Below the pieces are notes generated by a model. It worked only from the letters and a program-made list of their open reading frames with translations. It made no database searches and was not told where the DNA came from. The position numbers were made by a program, and so were the translations under genes. Source: an uncultured Granulosicoccus sp. (GTDB lineage Bacteria > Pseudomonadota > Gammaproteobacteria > Granulosicoccales > Granulosicoccaceae). Taken from it: a stretch of 49,204 nt of DNA. Each line of letters opens with the position of its first letter. Position 1 is the stretch's first letter. Shown piece after piece: positions 18,377 through 27,454 of the stretch. Location of the stretch: NCBI GenBank assembly GCA_947492525.1, contig CANLNQ010000040.1, forward strand, positions 1 to 49,204, in the 5' to 3' direction.

Positions 18377-19086
18377 TGAACCGCCCCGCACTCGTGAGGC
18401 AGATTCGTCGTATCCACCTTGCTCGCCGTCAAATCCTCATCCCGAGCGGAGGCAATCCACTGAGCGACGATATCGACATCCGCACCGCTGAGCGCTCGCG
18501 CCACCTCGGCCATGCAGTCAGGCTCACGTGCCTGCCGTGTGCCCGCCTTCCAGGCACCCAGTTGCGCAGACAGGTAGTGAGCACTCAAGCCCCGCAGGCC
18601 GGGTATGGCAACGCCATCCCCTTTCAGATCTCCACCATGACAGGCCGTACAAGCCGCCAGGGAACCCTCTCCTGTCTGCACCAGTACGCGAGCACGTGCT
18701 GCTCGCTCTGGATCCGTCACCACCGGCTCATCCGTCGCTGGCGCTGTATGAGCTGGAGGCTGGCGGGAATACCAGTCAGCAATCTCGTGAAGGTAGTCGG
18801 AACTGAGATAGGCAAGCATCCGGCTCATGACCAGATTGACGCGACGTCCCTCCTTGAAATTGAGTAACTGCTGGTACAGATACTCGACCGGTTTGCCATT
18901 GATCGGCGGGTAGTAGATCTCCTCCTCCGGCGACGCCACGGCCTTGGCATGGCAGGCATCGCAAGCCTGCAGGCGATCCCTCATGGCATCGCTGGCATCA
19001 CTGGCAGCACACGGCGCGGCGATGGCGCAGGTCAGCATCGCCGGGAATAAGCGGCTGACTCGACTTCTTGATCGTTTCCTGTTCAT
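18373..19086 (-). CDS. Diheme cytochrome c (c4-like)
   Basis: About 237 aa with a signal peptide (LFPAMLTCAIAAPCAAS) and two heme sites, CDACH and CTACH, in two similar halves, as in cytochrome c4. The halves share a GKPVEYLYQQLLNFKEG / GLSAHYLSAQLGAWKAG block typical of the family. It should be periplasmic and carry electrons to a terminal oxidase or to its co-transcribed triheme partner, which it overlaps by four bases. The ATG at 19086 is preceded by an AGGGGGA stretch at some distance; the frame also extends to 19107. The long heptamer array begins about 85 bp upstream, in the region where the promoter should lie. Confidence 0.86.
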   Translation of the reverse strand: MNRKRSRSRVSRLFPAMLTCAIAAPCAASDASDAMRDRLQACDACHAKAVASPEEEIYYPPINGKPVEYLYQQLLNFKEGRRVNLVMSRMLAYLSSDYLHEIADWYSRQPPAHTAPATDEPVVTDPERAARARVLVQTGEGSLAACTACHGGDLKGDGVAIPGLRGLSAHYLSAQLGAWKAGTRQAREPDCMAEVARALSGADVDIVAQWIASARDEDLTASKVDTTNLPHECGAVQ

Positions 19087-19170
19087 CCGAGGATTATCCC
19101 CCTGCACAAGCCCGCCGTACAGGAACAGACAGGATCTGAAAAAACATAACAGTTGGCAGTAGTCGGCTAC

Positions 19171-19471
19171 TGATTACCGAGTACCGAGTACCGAGTACCG
19201 AGTACCGAGTACCGAGTACCGATTACCGATTACCGATTACCGGTTTCTGGTTTCTGGTTTCTGGTTTCTGGTTTCTGGTTTCTGATCGCTGATCGCTGAT
19301 CGCTGATCGCTGATCGCTGATTTCTGGTTTCTGATTGCCGATTTCTGCTTACTGCTTACTGCTTACTGCTTACTGCTTACTGCTTACTGCTTACTGCTTA
19401 CTGCTTACTGCTTACTGCTTACTGGTTACTGGTTACTGCACGGTGCTTCGTGCTCAATGCTCAATGCTCAC
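19171..19471. repeat. Compound heptanucleotide array, 43 units in one register
   Basis: Forty-three 7-bp units run without a register break. Blocks in order: TGATTAC x1, CGAGTAC x6, CGATTAC x3, CGGTTTC then TGGTTTC x5, TGATCGC x5, four mixed units, TGCTTAC x11, TGGTTAC x2, then TGCACGG, TGCTTCG, TGCTCAA x2, TGCTCAC. Nearly all fit YGNNNNC. The array lies between the MocR gene (its 3' end overlaps the array by 11 bp) and the cytochrome operon, with its other end about 85 bp upstream of the cytochrome c4 start. It has no spacers and is not a CRISPR. Confidence 0.95.
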
Positions 19472-20876
19472 TCAACGGCAGCAGGCGAGCCAGTAGCTTC
19501 ATCGCACGCTCGGTATCCTCGATCGATGGATAGCCGTAGTTCAACCGCACCCCCCGGGATATGTCGTCACGCACATTGAACATACTGCCCGGCGCGATAC
19601 TGACACCCTGCTGCAAGGCGGCCTGATAGAGGCGAAAGCTGTCATGCCCAGGCGGTAGCTCCAACCACAGGAAGTAGCCGCCCTGCGGCTGGGTGACCCG
19701 GCATTGCGCCGGAAAATGCTGTTGAACACACCCCAGAATGGCATCCCTGCGGTGCTCCAGTTCACGACGCAGCCCCTTGAGGTGTTTGTCGAAGGCGCCG
19801 GTGTCCAGATAATCCGCGATAGCCAGTTGGGAGGGTACAGCCGCAGACAGACTGGTGCCCAGCTGCAGCGTTTGCACCTGCTGCCAGTACCTTCCGGCGG
19901 CAGCCCAACCAATGCGATAGCCCGGCGCGAGGCATTTCGAAAATGAGCTGCAATGCAACACCAGTCCATCGCGGTCGAAGGCCTTGACGGGCGGTGGGCG
20001 ATTCTCACCAAAGTACAGTTCGCCATACACATCGTCTTCTATCAACGGCAACTGATGCCGGGAGAGAAGCTCCGCCAGTGCCCGCTTTCGAGCCTCCGGC
20101 ATGAGGCTGCCCAGGGGGTTCTGGAAATTGCTCATCAACCAGATCGCGGCGGGTCGATGATGAACGATGGCCCGCTCCAATGCACCGAGGTTCATGCCTT
20201 CTACCGGATCTGTCGCGACCTCAATCGCCCGCAGACCGAGCCGCTCAAGAGCCTGCAGGCACACATAGAAACTGGGCGATTCGATCACCACGGCATCGCC
20301 CGGCTGAGTGACGGCCTGCAAACACAGATTGAGCGCCTCCATGGCACCATGGGTTACCACGATTTCCTGCCTGTCCAGCTCATACCCCTGCAGGTGATAA
20401 CGCAGCGCGACCTGTCGCAGCAACTCCGGGTTACCCGGCGTGATATCCATCACGGCCTTTTCCGGTGGCAGATGCCGCATGCTGCGACTCAGGGACTGTG
20501 ATAATCGTCTGAACGGAAACAGCTTCGGATCGGGAAAGGCAGACCCCATGGGCACCATCTGCTCGCTCTTCTGCGCATGCAGTACCTGAGCGATCAGTTC
20601 GCTTTTCCCCACGTCAACGGTATCGAGTCGGGGCTGCGATGACACCGGCAATTGCGGGTATCTATCTGCCCGCAGACTGACATGAAAGCCCGAGCGTTCA
20701 CGCGCCTGCACCAGACCTTGCAACTCGAGCAGATGATAGGCTTTCAGTACGGTGGATACGCTCAAACCCCGGCGTCGACTACTCTCGCGCAGAGACGGTA
20801 GACGTTGCCCCGGACGCAACTCACCTGATTCGATCAACAGGGCCAGTTCTTTTGCAAAGGCTTTGTAACGGACCAT
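19461..20876 (-). CDS. MocR-type regulator (GntR HTH fused to aminotransferase)
   Basis: About 471 aa. An N-terminal GntR winged helix-turn-helix ([39 protein letters not shown]) is followed by a fold-type I aminotransferase domain. The PLP-binding Lys lies in [15 protein letters not shown], with the phosphate and cofactor contacts in [21 protein letters not shown] and [11 protein letters not shown]. MocR proteins sense PLP or an amino compound and regulate vitamin B6, GABA, taurine or transport genes, often divergently transcribed. Here the divergent neighbour is the caspase operon, 417 bp away, which is an unexpected partner. The last three codons (Ser-Glu-His) and the stop lie within the heptamer array, so the C-terminus has probably been altered by repeat growth. 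Confidence 0.9.
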   Translation of the reverse strand: MVRYKAFAKELALLIESGELRPGQRLPSLRESSRRRGLSVSTVLKAYHLLELQGLVQARERSGFHVSLRADRYPQLPVSSQPRLDTVDVGKSELIAQVLHAQKSEQMVPMGSAFPDPKLFPFRRLSQSLSRSMRHLPPEKAVMDITPGNPELLRQVALRYHLQGYELDRQEIVVTHGAMEALNLCLQAVTQPGDAVVIESPSFYVCLQALERLGLRAIEVATDPVEGMNLGALERAIVHHRPAAIWLMSNFQNPLGSLMPEARKRALAELLSRHQLPLIEDDVYGELYFGENRPPPVKAFDRDGLVLHCSSFSKCLAPGYRIGWAAAGRYWQQVQTLQLGTSLSAAVPSQLAIADYLDTGAFDKHLKGLRRELEHRRDAILGCVQQHFPAQCRVTQPQGGYFLWLELPPGHDSFRLYQAALQQGVSIAPGSMFNVRDDISRGVRLNYGYPSIEDTERAMKLLARLLPLSEH

Positions 20877-21293
20877 GTTTGGTGATCAGCTGGGTATCGA
20901 AGAGTCTGCCAGCATGAGCCAATGCCGACACGCGAAAGGCTACAGTCTATCGACATTGCGTCAATTGCACGACACCGACAGGCAAAACCGTCAAGCCTTC
21001 GTCGTCACTGCACAAGTTTGACTGAACTATCAGCTAGTTGGCTTGAATCAGCCTCTCGGTGAACCCTCAAAGTGCTTTAATGAATCGGCATTGTCTGTTC
21101 GTTGCCCGTGATCGCTGCCAGCGCAGTAGCTTTCAGGCATGAAAACCACCTATGACACCGTTGATGCGGCTGCCACGCAGGAAGCGTCACTCCGCACCTT
21201 CAGACGATGCCAGCCGCTGAACCACGGACCGGATTGGCCTTGCAAGCTTTAGGGTGAGTACAAGCGCCTTGTCATCACCGGGAGTCAGAGATC
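20877..21293. other. Divergent intergenic region, MocR gene / caspase operon
   Basis: About 417 bp expected to contain both promoters. A 37-codon frame at 21139-21252 starts with ATG but has no ribosome site or resemblance to a known protein, so it is not called. No clear operator palindrome was found. Confidence 0.4.
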
Positions 21294-24200
21294 ATGGCGA
21301 GAGAGTTCAAGTCCGCGAATCTGCACGAAATCCAGGACATCGTATCGACCTACCCGTTTTCCCGGCAGATCACCGAGGTCCACCTGCACCACACCTGGCG
21401 ACCGCGCCAGTCTGATTACAAGGGTCTGGCCACCATCGAGGGCATGTGGCGTTACCACACGCAAACCAACGGCTGGAGCGATATCGGCCAGCACGTCACG
21501 GTCGCACCCAACGGCAGCATCTGGCTGTGCCGCAACTTCAACTGGGCACCGGCCAGCGCAAGAGGGTTCAACGGCAACAGCCACGCTGGCCCCTTCATGA
21601 TCGAGATGATCGGCAATTTTGACGAAGGCGAAGAGCAACTCACCTGCGAGCAACTCAAGGCCACCCTTGCCGTGATCAAGTCGGTACAGCACCGTTTCGA
21701 TCTGCCAGCCCATGCCTTGCGGTTCCACAACGAGATGTCGTCCAAGAGCTGCCCCGGTGCCAGTACGGACAAGGCGCAATGGATCGAACAGATCAGTGAC
21801 TTCCAACTCGTGTCACAACAGAGTCGAAGCGCGGACATCCCCTTTCCGGGCCGAGCCACTCGCGCCTATGAACTGATGCGAGGCATGAACCCCGACGCGG
21901 TACAGGCAGACGACATGTCGGACGCTGAACATGAGGGCGATACCCCTTTGCCCGATAGCCGCTCACGCGCTGCCCCACGCGGCAGCCGCGAGCTGACGAT
22001 CGAGATACTCGAGGAACTCAGCGCCCATACCGTCAACCTTGAGCGAGGCCGTTTCTCGGACAGCGGACGCCTGGAGACTACGCGCCAGGATGTGGATCGC
22101 CTGTTCGGCGAACTGCTTCCCCGGGAGATTGAAGCTGCCAATACCGAAAACCGCAAGGCGCAGTTGCTGTTCTATGCCCACGGCGGCCTGGTATCAGAGA
22201 AAAACGCGCTGTTGGGGGCTATCAGACAACTGCCCTTCTGGCGGGCCAACGGCGTATACCCATTGTTCTTCATCTGGGAAACAGGTTTTGCCGAGACAGT
22301 GCGCCAACTGGTGGAAGAGGCCATGACTCGAAGTCGGGTGCCTGATACCCGAGGCATGCTGGACTGGCTGACAGATAATGTCACCGACAAGGTCATCGAA
22401 GAGCTCTCCCGTGCAGGCGGTGGACGGCTGATCTGGAGCGGCATGAAGACCAGCGCCGAGTTGGCGAGCCACCCTGGCAATGCCGCCGACTACGTTGCGG
22501 ACAAGATGGCCAGGCTGTTTGCCGATCATTCTGACCAGTTGCATGTGCACGCTGTCGGCCACAGTGCCGGTAGCATCTTCCATTCGCATTTTCTCCCTCA
22601 ATTGACACAACGCGATGTGCCCATCACGACGGTGCACTTCCTCGCACCTGCTGTACGGAACGACCTGTTCAAACAGAATCTGGCACCTCTGCTGGGGCGT
22701 GCCATCGACTCCCTGACCCTGTTCACCATGAACAAGCAACGAGAGAAGGCTGACTCGGTGGCGTCGATCTATCAGAAATCCCTGCTGTATCTGGTATCCA
22801 GAGCTCTGGAGGATGCAGACGACACCGATATTCTCGGTCTCGAAGAATCCCTGCGTCGCGACCCAGACACCCGCCGCCTGTTCGGGCTGCATGGCTCGCC
22901 TTCTCGAGTGGCGCAAGTCATCTGGTCTCCGACACGCGACTCGCAGTCGGGCAATGGCTCTACCGCACTGACGCACGGTGGCTTCGACGAAGACGCTCAA
23001 ACCATGGAAAGTGTGCTACGCCGTATGCTCGACCTGCGACATGGCGAGGCGATAGAGCCGTTCCCTGCTGAAGACACACGGGGTGACAACGAGTTCTGGA
23101 GCGATCAGTTCGATTGGCCTGAGAACCTGGAATACCTGTCGAAGATGGCGCCACCTCAGACCGTCATCAACCATATTACAACTCCGAATACAGCAGCAAA
23201 AGCTGACGTGAGTGAAAAGCACTCTTCCGGCCCGTCGCCTTCGCAGGTATCTGATGCTCATTTACCCTCAGCGGAATCCGATTCGCTACAGGACGATGAA
23301 TCTCAACCGTCAAAGGCAGACAAGAAAAACCGAAAGAAACAGGAAAAGCGGGAGAAGGAACTTCGCAAGAAAGCCATGAAAGAGGAGGCTGAAAAACAGA
23401 GGAAGAAATCTGATAAGGCCGAGAAGGTCGAGAAGTCCGGGAAGCCCGAGAAGCCCGAGAAGCCCGAGAAGCCCGAGAAGCCCGAGAAGTCCAAGAAGTC
23501 CAAGAAGTCCGAGAAGTCCGAGAAGTCCGAGAAGTCCGAGAAGTCCGGGAAGTCCGGGAAGTCCGGGAAGTCTGGAAACGATACTGCAGGCGACAAAACT
23601 AAGTATTCTCAGGACACCTTGTCTTCCACCGCGCAGCCGAGCTCGGGGATTGAACGCCGCCTTGCACTGTGCATCGGCATAGACGGCTACAAGCGCAGCC
23701 CCCTGTCCGGCTGCGTTGCCGATGCCAGGTTGTGGCGAAAGACGCTGAGCACCCTCGGCTACGATGTGGATCTGCTTACGAATGAGGAAGCCACCGCCAA
23801 CCGGATACGAGAGCGCGTCAGCCAACTGATCAGTTCCAGTCGTGCCGGTGATCATCTTGTGTTGCAATTCGCAGGACATGGAACACAGTTCAAGGATCTT
23901 GACGGAGACGAGGGTCAGGGCGATTCTCCGGCGCTGGACGAATGCCTGTGTGCGGTTGATTGCGATTTTGCAGACGATGGCCTGGTGATCGATGACGAAC
24001 TCAGGGTGCTCATCGAAGGTTTGCCGCAAGGTGTATCCATGACCTGCTTTTTCGATTGCTGCCACTCCGGCTCCGCCACGCGCATGGCATTGAGAATGAC
24101 AGACAAGTCGACCCGTCGAGACGTTCGTTCTCGCTTTCTGGCTCCCAATGAGCACATGGAAAAGGTCTACCGCAAACGCATCAAGAAGATTCGGAAAACC

Positions 24201-24533
24201 GTTTCGCGCTCACCCAGCAGGCAACGAGACGTTCTGTTCAGCGCCTGTCGCTCCACCGAATTGGCCTACGAAAGCGATCAACAAGGCGACTTCACGCGTA
24301 TTGCAACTCGCATACTGGCCCAGGGCACCAAGGGACTGAGCAATACAGACTTCCTGGATCAGGTGTTGCTGGCATTCGGCCATATGCCTCGCCAGAATCC
24401 GGAAATACACTGTGACCCGGAGGCACGCAAGCGAAGTTTCCTGGAGCAACAGCCGGCAGAGCCCGCTGCTCACAAGGATACGCAGGTCCAGTCACCCGCG
24501 AGCATGGAACTGGAGAACCCTGTCGATGAGTGA
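21294..24533 (+). CDS. Amidase / alpha-beta hydrolase / caspase fusion protein
   Basis: A 1079-aa protein without signal peptide or membrane helix. Residues about 25-165 are an amidase_2/T7-lysozyme-like peptidoglycan amidase: His at 32/33 (LHHTW), Tyr in YHTQTNGWSDIGQH, then H145 and C153 in HNEMSSKSCPG, with the His-to-Cys spacing of eight found in T7 lysozyme. Residues about 290-480 look like an alpha/beta hydrolase, with FYAHGG (H296) and nucleophile S424 in GHSAGS. Residues about 680-765 are Lys/Glu-rich, including 17 EKP/EKS-type tripeptides. Residues 788 to about 1040 are a caspase (peptidase C14) domain with H862 in FAGHGTQ and C923 in FFDCCHSGS. All three catalytic sets appear intact. 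Its stop overlaps the next start by eight bases. Inference: the caspase may process the chain or its partner, unleashing wall- and lipid-attacking domains. I know of no described system with this exact order. Confidence 0.85.
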   Translation: MAREFKSANLHEIQDIVSTYPFSRQITEVHLHHTWRPRQSDYKGLATIEGMWRYHTQTNGWSDIGQHVTVAPNGSIWLCRNFNWAPASARGFNGNSHAGPFMIEMIGNFDEGEEQLTCEQLKATLAVIKSVQHRFDLPAHALRFHNEMSSKSCPGASTDKAQWIEQISDFQLVSQQSRSADIPFPGRATRAYELMRGMNPDAVQADDMSDAEHEGDTPLPDSRSRAAPRGSRELTIEILEELSAHTVNLERGRFSDSGRLETTRQDVDRLFGELLPREIEAANTENRKAQLLFYAHGGLVSEKNALLGAIRQLPFWRANGVYPLFFIWETGFAETVRQLVEEAMTRSRVPDTRGMLDWLTDNVTDKVIEELSRAGGGRLIWSGMKTSAELASHPGNAADYVADKMARLFADHSDQLHVHAVGHSAGSIFHSHFLPQLTQRDVPITTVHFLAPAVRNDLFKQNLAPLLGRAIDSLTLFTMNKQREKADSVASIYQKSLLYLVSRALEDADDTDILGLEESLRRDPDTRRLFGLHGSPSRVAQVIWSPTRDSQSGNGSTALTHGGFDEDAQTMESVLRRMLDLRHGEAIEPFPAEDTRGDNEFWSDQFDWPENLEYLSKMAPPQTVINHITTPNTAAKADVSEKHSSGPSPSQVSDAHLPSAESDSLQDDESQPSKADKKNRKKQEKREKELRKKAMKEEAEKQRKKSDKAEKVEKSGKPEKPEKPEKPEKPEKSKKSKKSEKSEKSEKSEKSGKSGKSGKSGNDTAGDKTKYSQDTLSSTAQPSSGIERRLALCIGIDGYKRSPLSGCVADARLWRKTLSTLGYDVDLLTNEEATANRIRERVSQLISSSRAGDHLVLQFAGHGTQFKDLDGDEGQGDSPALDECLCAVDCDFADDGLVIDDELRVLIEGLPQGVSMTCFFDCCHSGSATRMALRMTDKSTRRDVRSRFLAPNEHMEKVYRKRIKKIRKTVSRSPSRQRDVLFSACRSTELAYESDQQGDFTRIATRILAQGTKGLSNTDFLDQVLLAFGHMPRQNPEIHCDPEARKRSFLEQQPAEPAAHKDTQVQSPASMELENPVDE
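23421..23573 (+). repeat. In-frame 9-bp repeat (17 units) in the caspase linker
   Basis: Seventeen 9-bp units encode EKV, EKS, GKP, EKP x4, EKS, KKS x2, EKS x4 and GKS x3. The run sits in the basic linker between the hydrolase and the caspase and supplies about one Lys every three residues. Confidence 0.92.
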
Positions 24534-26679
24534 TGACGACCTGCTGGAAAAGAAAGCGACGACTTCCGGCACGTCTCGGACGAAGGCGGGCAGCAAGAAG
24601 AAAAAGAAGACCACAACTGCCTCCTCACGAACCAGAAAAACATCGGCGTTGAGTAAAACGGGGACGCGAGAAAGGTCTCGCCCTGCCGAGTCCAAGACAG
24701 AATCGCAGTCGCAGTCGCAGTCGCAGTCGCAGTCGCAGTCGCAGTCGCAGTCGCAGTCGCAGCGTACGCGCGTGGGCGACAAAGCGGCAAGCGATGTTTC
24801 CAAGGATCACCAACCCGGTGAAAGCGAGCTCTACCGCCTGAGCTATCGGATCGCGCTGGCCTGGTGCACTCGATTACACGAGAGGCGTTCTGATGAACCC
24901 TTGTATCGTCGGCTCAAGGTCTTTTCCATCAATCCCGGCATCAGTCGCTCCGACAGCGGCATCGCGGTGTACAAGGTGCCGTATGAGCCGCTGGAATCCG
25001 GCCCCATCGGCTCTGTCATGGAGGTATGCAACCGAGGCCTGGGTGATCAGACATGGAGTATGGCGGATCTGGAGAACACGCATGTGGTCATGCAGGACGG
25101 CTACAACCCCTCCCTGTCCGATCCAAGGTTTCATCAACAGATGGTCTACGCCGTGGCCATGGCGACCTACGACAAATTCCGTCAGGCGCTTGGCCGTCAT
25201 GTAGCCTGGCCATTCCCCCGTTGCAGAGATGACGGTGATGGGCCCCGCAACCGATTGCTGTTGCGCCCACACGGCGCTGAAGAAGCCAATGCCTGGTACG
25301 ACCGCGGATCGGGGGAAATCATCTTCGGCTACTTCAAGGCCCGACACTCTACTCCCGTGGTTCAGGAAGGCGTTGGCTACGTCTTCACCAGCGTCTCGCA
25401 CGATGTCATCGTGCATGAAACCAGTCACGCCCTGCTGGACGGGCTGCGTGCCCACTTCATGATCCCCAGCCACCCCGACGTGCTGGCATTTCATGAAGCC
25501 TTTGCCGACGTGGTGGCTGTATTCCAGCATTTCACGATCAAGGACGTCGTGACCAATGCCGTCTGCAAGTCCCGCGGTGATCTGCGCAAGGCAGATGTTC
25601 TGGTTGATATTGCACAGGAATTCGGTCGCGGTATCAACAGCGATGGGCAGGCCCTGCGTACCTTGATAGACCTGCCGGATGACTTCGCGGACGCTGCTCA
25701 GAAAACCGAAACCGCGGACCACGTTCTACGCTACGAGGAAGCAGGCACTCATGCGCACGGACTGGGGAGAGTTCTGGCCAGAGCGGTGTTTGCCGCTTTT
25801 CTACTGGTCTACGAACGGCGTTCAAAGCGCTATCTGAAACTGGCCACGGCCGGCACTGGTCAATTGCCACCTGGCGATCTGTCCCGCGAACTACAGGAGA
25901 TTCTGGTTGACGAAGTCAGACGCATTGCCGATCAGTTTTTGCGCATCTGTATTCGTGCGATTGACTACTGCCCTCCCGTGGACTTGCGGTTCGGTGACTA
26001 TCTTCGCGCTCTGATTACCGCAGACCACGATGTCGTACCCGATGACAAGCTGGGCTATCGCGAAGCCCTCATCAAGACATTCGGGGAGCGCGGCATGTTC
26101 GGTGAAGGTACGACAGCCATGACCGAAGATGCTTTGCTTTGGGGCTCACCCGGCATATCGATCCCCCATGTACCGGAGTTGAGCTTTTCCAGCATGGAAT
26201 TCGATGGCGACCCTGCCAAGCCGGTCAGTGTGCTCGAGATGCGCCGTCAGGCCGGTGCACTGGGCAGATTGGTCAGCCAGCCAAAGCTTGCGCGAGAATT
26301 TGGCCTGGTTGCACCTGGTTCGGCGGAGTTCAAGAACGGCGGATACGACCTGCCATTGGTCGAATCTGTACGCTCAGCCCGGCGCGTCGGCGTACATCAG
26401 GAAGTCACCTTCGACACAGTGGCTGAAGTGGTACAGCATCGCTACGTCAAGCTTCCCGATGGACGATCATTCAGTTTCTTCGGAGGTTCTACCATCATCT
26501 TCGGACCCCGCGGAGACGTGCGCTACATCATTCGAAAACGCGTGGACACTGACACCTCTCGCCAGCAGCAACAGCTCGACTTCATGGAGAACGACGGCCG
26601 CGAATTATGGAAACAGGCGGGCACGCACATGATCCCACGTCAGGACCTGGCCAGAAAGATGTGTTCCAGAGAGCATTGA
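24526..26679 (+). CDS. Gluzincin-type zinc metallopeptidase with basic disordered N-terminus
   Basis: About 717 aa with no signal peptide. The first 95 residues are Lys/Arg/Ser-rich (KKKKK near residue 25) and contain a ten-unit Ser-Gln repeat. The catalytic region shows H297-E-T-S-H301 (HExxH) and, 23 residues later, E324-A-F-A-D328. This is the ExxxD helix of gluzincins such as thermolysin (M4), so E324 is the expected third zinc ligand. The rest of the roughly 600-aa body has no resemblance I can name. The ATG at 24526 overlaps the caspase stop, and the stop at 26679 abuts the next start, so the three genes are coupled. It probably acts in the cytoplasm. Its basic N-terminal tail resembles the linker in the caspase protein and could be a caspase cleavage region (inference). 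Confidence 0.82.
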   Translation: MSDDDLLEKKATTSGTSRTKAGSKKKKKTTTASSRTRKTSALSKTGTRERSRPAESKTESQSQSQSQSQSQSQSQSQSQRTRVGDKAASDVSKDHQPGESELYRLSYRIALAWCTRLHERRSDEPLYRRLKVFSINPGISRSDSGIAVYKVPYEPLESGPIGSVMEVCNRGLGDQTWSMADLENTHVVMQDGYNPSLSDPRFHQQMVYAVAMATYDKFRQALGRHVAWPFPRCRDDGDGPRNRLLLRPHGAEEANAWYDRGSGEIIFGYFKARHSTPVVQEGVGYVFTSVSHDVIVHETSHALLDGLRAHFMIPSHPDVLAFHEAFADVVAVFQHFTIKDVVTNAVCKSRGDLRKADVLVDIAQEFGRGINSDGQALRTLIDLPDDFADAAQKTETADHVLRYEEAGTHAHGLGRVLARAVFAAFLLVYERRSKRYLKLATAGTGQLPPGDLSRELQEILVDEVRRIADQFLRICIRAIDYCPPVDLRFGDYLRALITADHDVVPDDKLGYREALIKTFGERGMFGEGTTAMTEDALLWGSPGISIPHVPELSFSSMEFDGDPAKPVSVLEMRRQAGALGRLVSQPKLAREFGLVAPGSAEFKNGGYDLPLVESVRSARRVGVHQEVTFDTVAEVVQHRYVKLPDGRSFSFFGGSTIIFGPRGDVRYIIRKRVDTDTSRQQQQLDFMENDGRELWKQAGTHMIPRQDLARKMCSREH
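24703..24762 (+). repeat. In-frame hexamer repeat (TCGCAG, 10 units) in the peptidase gene
   Basis: Ten perfect TCGCAG units encode (Ser-Gln)x10 in the disordered N-terminus. The absence of synonymous variation indicates recent expansion. Confidence 0.92.
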
Positions 26680-27225
26680 GTGTCGGCTAGCATAAGCAAG
26701 GGATGGAAGATCTACTGGTGTCTTGTTGCCGCAACGGTATGCAACTACCTGATCATGGTCGCCTGGTCTCTCCCACTGGTCAGTGAAATGTCTGATGGCG
26801 AGGTTCCCTTTGACTTGCGCCCAGGCGGATACAGCTTTGACGAGGCTCAGGCGTTCCTTGCCAATATCACTGCCGGCGGTCGCGACTTCTATTTGAATAC
26901 TCAGCAGCTCCTTGACTTCTTCTATCCCACACTATTCTCGATAACGGTCGCTATCGCCCTTGTCCGTCTTGTGCGAGGATACCTGGGTTGGGTATTGGCC
27001 TCTTTCGCAATCGCTGGGGGCGTTCTCGACCACCTCGAGAATAATGCGGTGGCCGCCATGCTGCAGATAGAGGCTGAACAGCTTACCGAACCCATGGTAT
27101 CCATCGCGAGCACATGGACGTTGGTAAAGTCGCTAACGGTGACGATATCGTTACTAGCCTTGCTGGCAGCTCTGTGCATCAAAGGGATTTCATGGATCAA
27201 GAAACGCGATGCTGGAAAAGGGTAG
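26680..27225 (+). CDS. Small four-helix membrane protein of the caspase operon
   Basis: About 181 aa starting at a GTG that directly follows the metallopeptidase stop (TGAGTG), so translation is almost certainly coupled. Four hydrophobic helices are visible: residues about 8-30 (IYWCLVAATVCNYLIMVAW), 75-97 (FFYPTLFSITVAIALV), 99-118 (YLGWVLASFAIAGGVL) and 146-168 (LVKSLTVTISLLALLAALCI). A loop of about 45 residues follows helix 1, and a basic C-terminal tail (IKKRDAGKG) should lie in the cytoplasm. No family is recognised. Given an amidase without a signal peptide upstream, a holin-like or membrane-anchor role is possible, but this is inference from context only. Confidence 0.7.
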   Translation: MSASISKGWKIYWCLVAATVCNYLIMVAWSLPLVSEMSDGEVPFDLRPGGYSFDEAQAFLANITAGGRDFYLNTQQLLDFFYPTLFSITVAIALVRLVRGYLGWVLASFAIAGGVLDHLENNAVAAMLQIEAEQLTEPMVSIASTWTLVKSLTVTISLLALLAALCIKGISWIKKRDAGKG

Positions 27226-27454
27226 CCATTCCGCGAAGCAGATGTGCTCCAACTGATCTTTGATTCTCAACGCCCAGTCATCGGCAGCCATGTGCATTGC
27301 CGGAATATCGAAGCACCCATGATTACGCGCTGATTCATCCAGAGAGACGTCCGATTGAACTTACCCGGACTAGCCCGTGAGTCAAACGGTAATCGGTGCC
27401 CTCCTGTATTCCTGCCCTGCTCAGGAAAATCAATCAATAGCGAACACGGTGTCA

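Noticed and set aside
19171..19471. Repeat array considered as CRISPR
   Set aside because: Units are 7 bp and contiguous with no spacers, and no cas gene is present.
21139..21252. Small 37-codon frame upstream of the caspase operon
   Set aside because: No ribosome site or conservation signal that can be judged; possible but unsupported.
23310..24155. Minus-strand frame with Leu-Gly repeats that looks like a membrane protein
   Set aside because: Antisense of the Lys-rich linker and caspase domain, whose own motifs and catalytic residues are clear.
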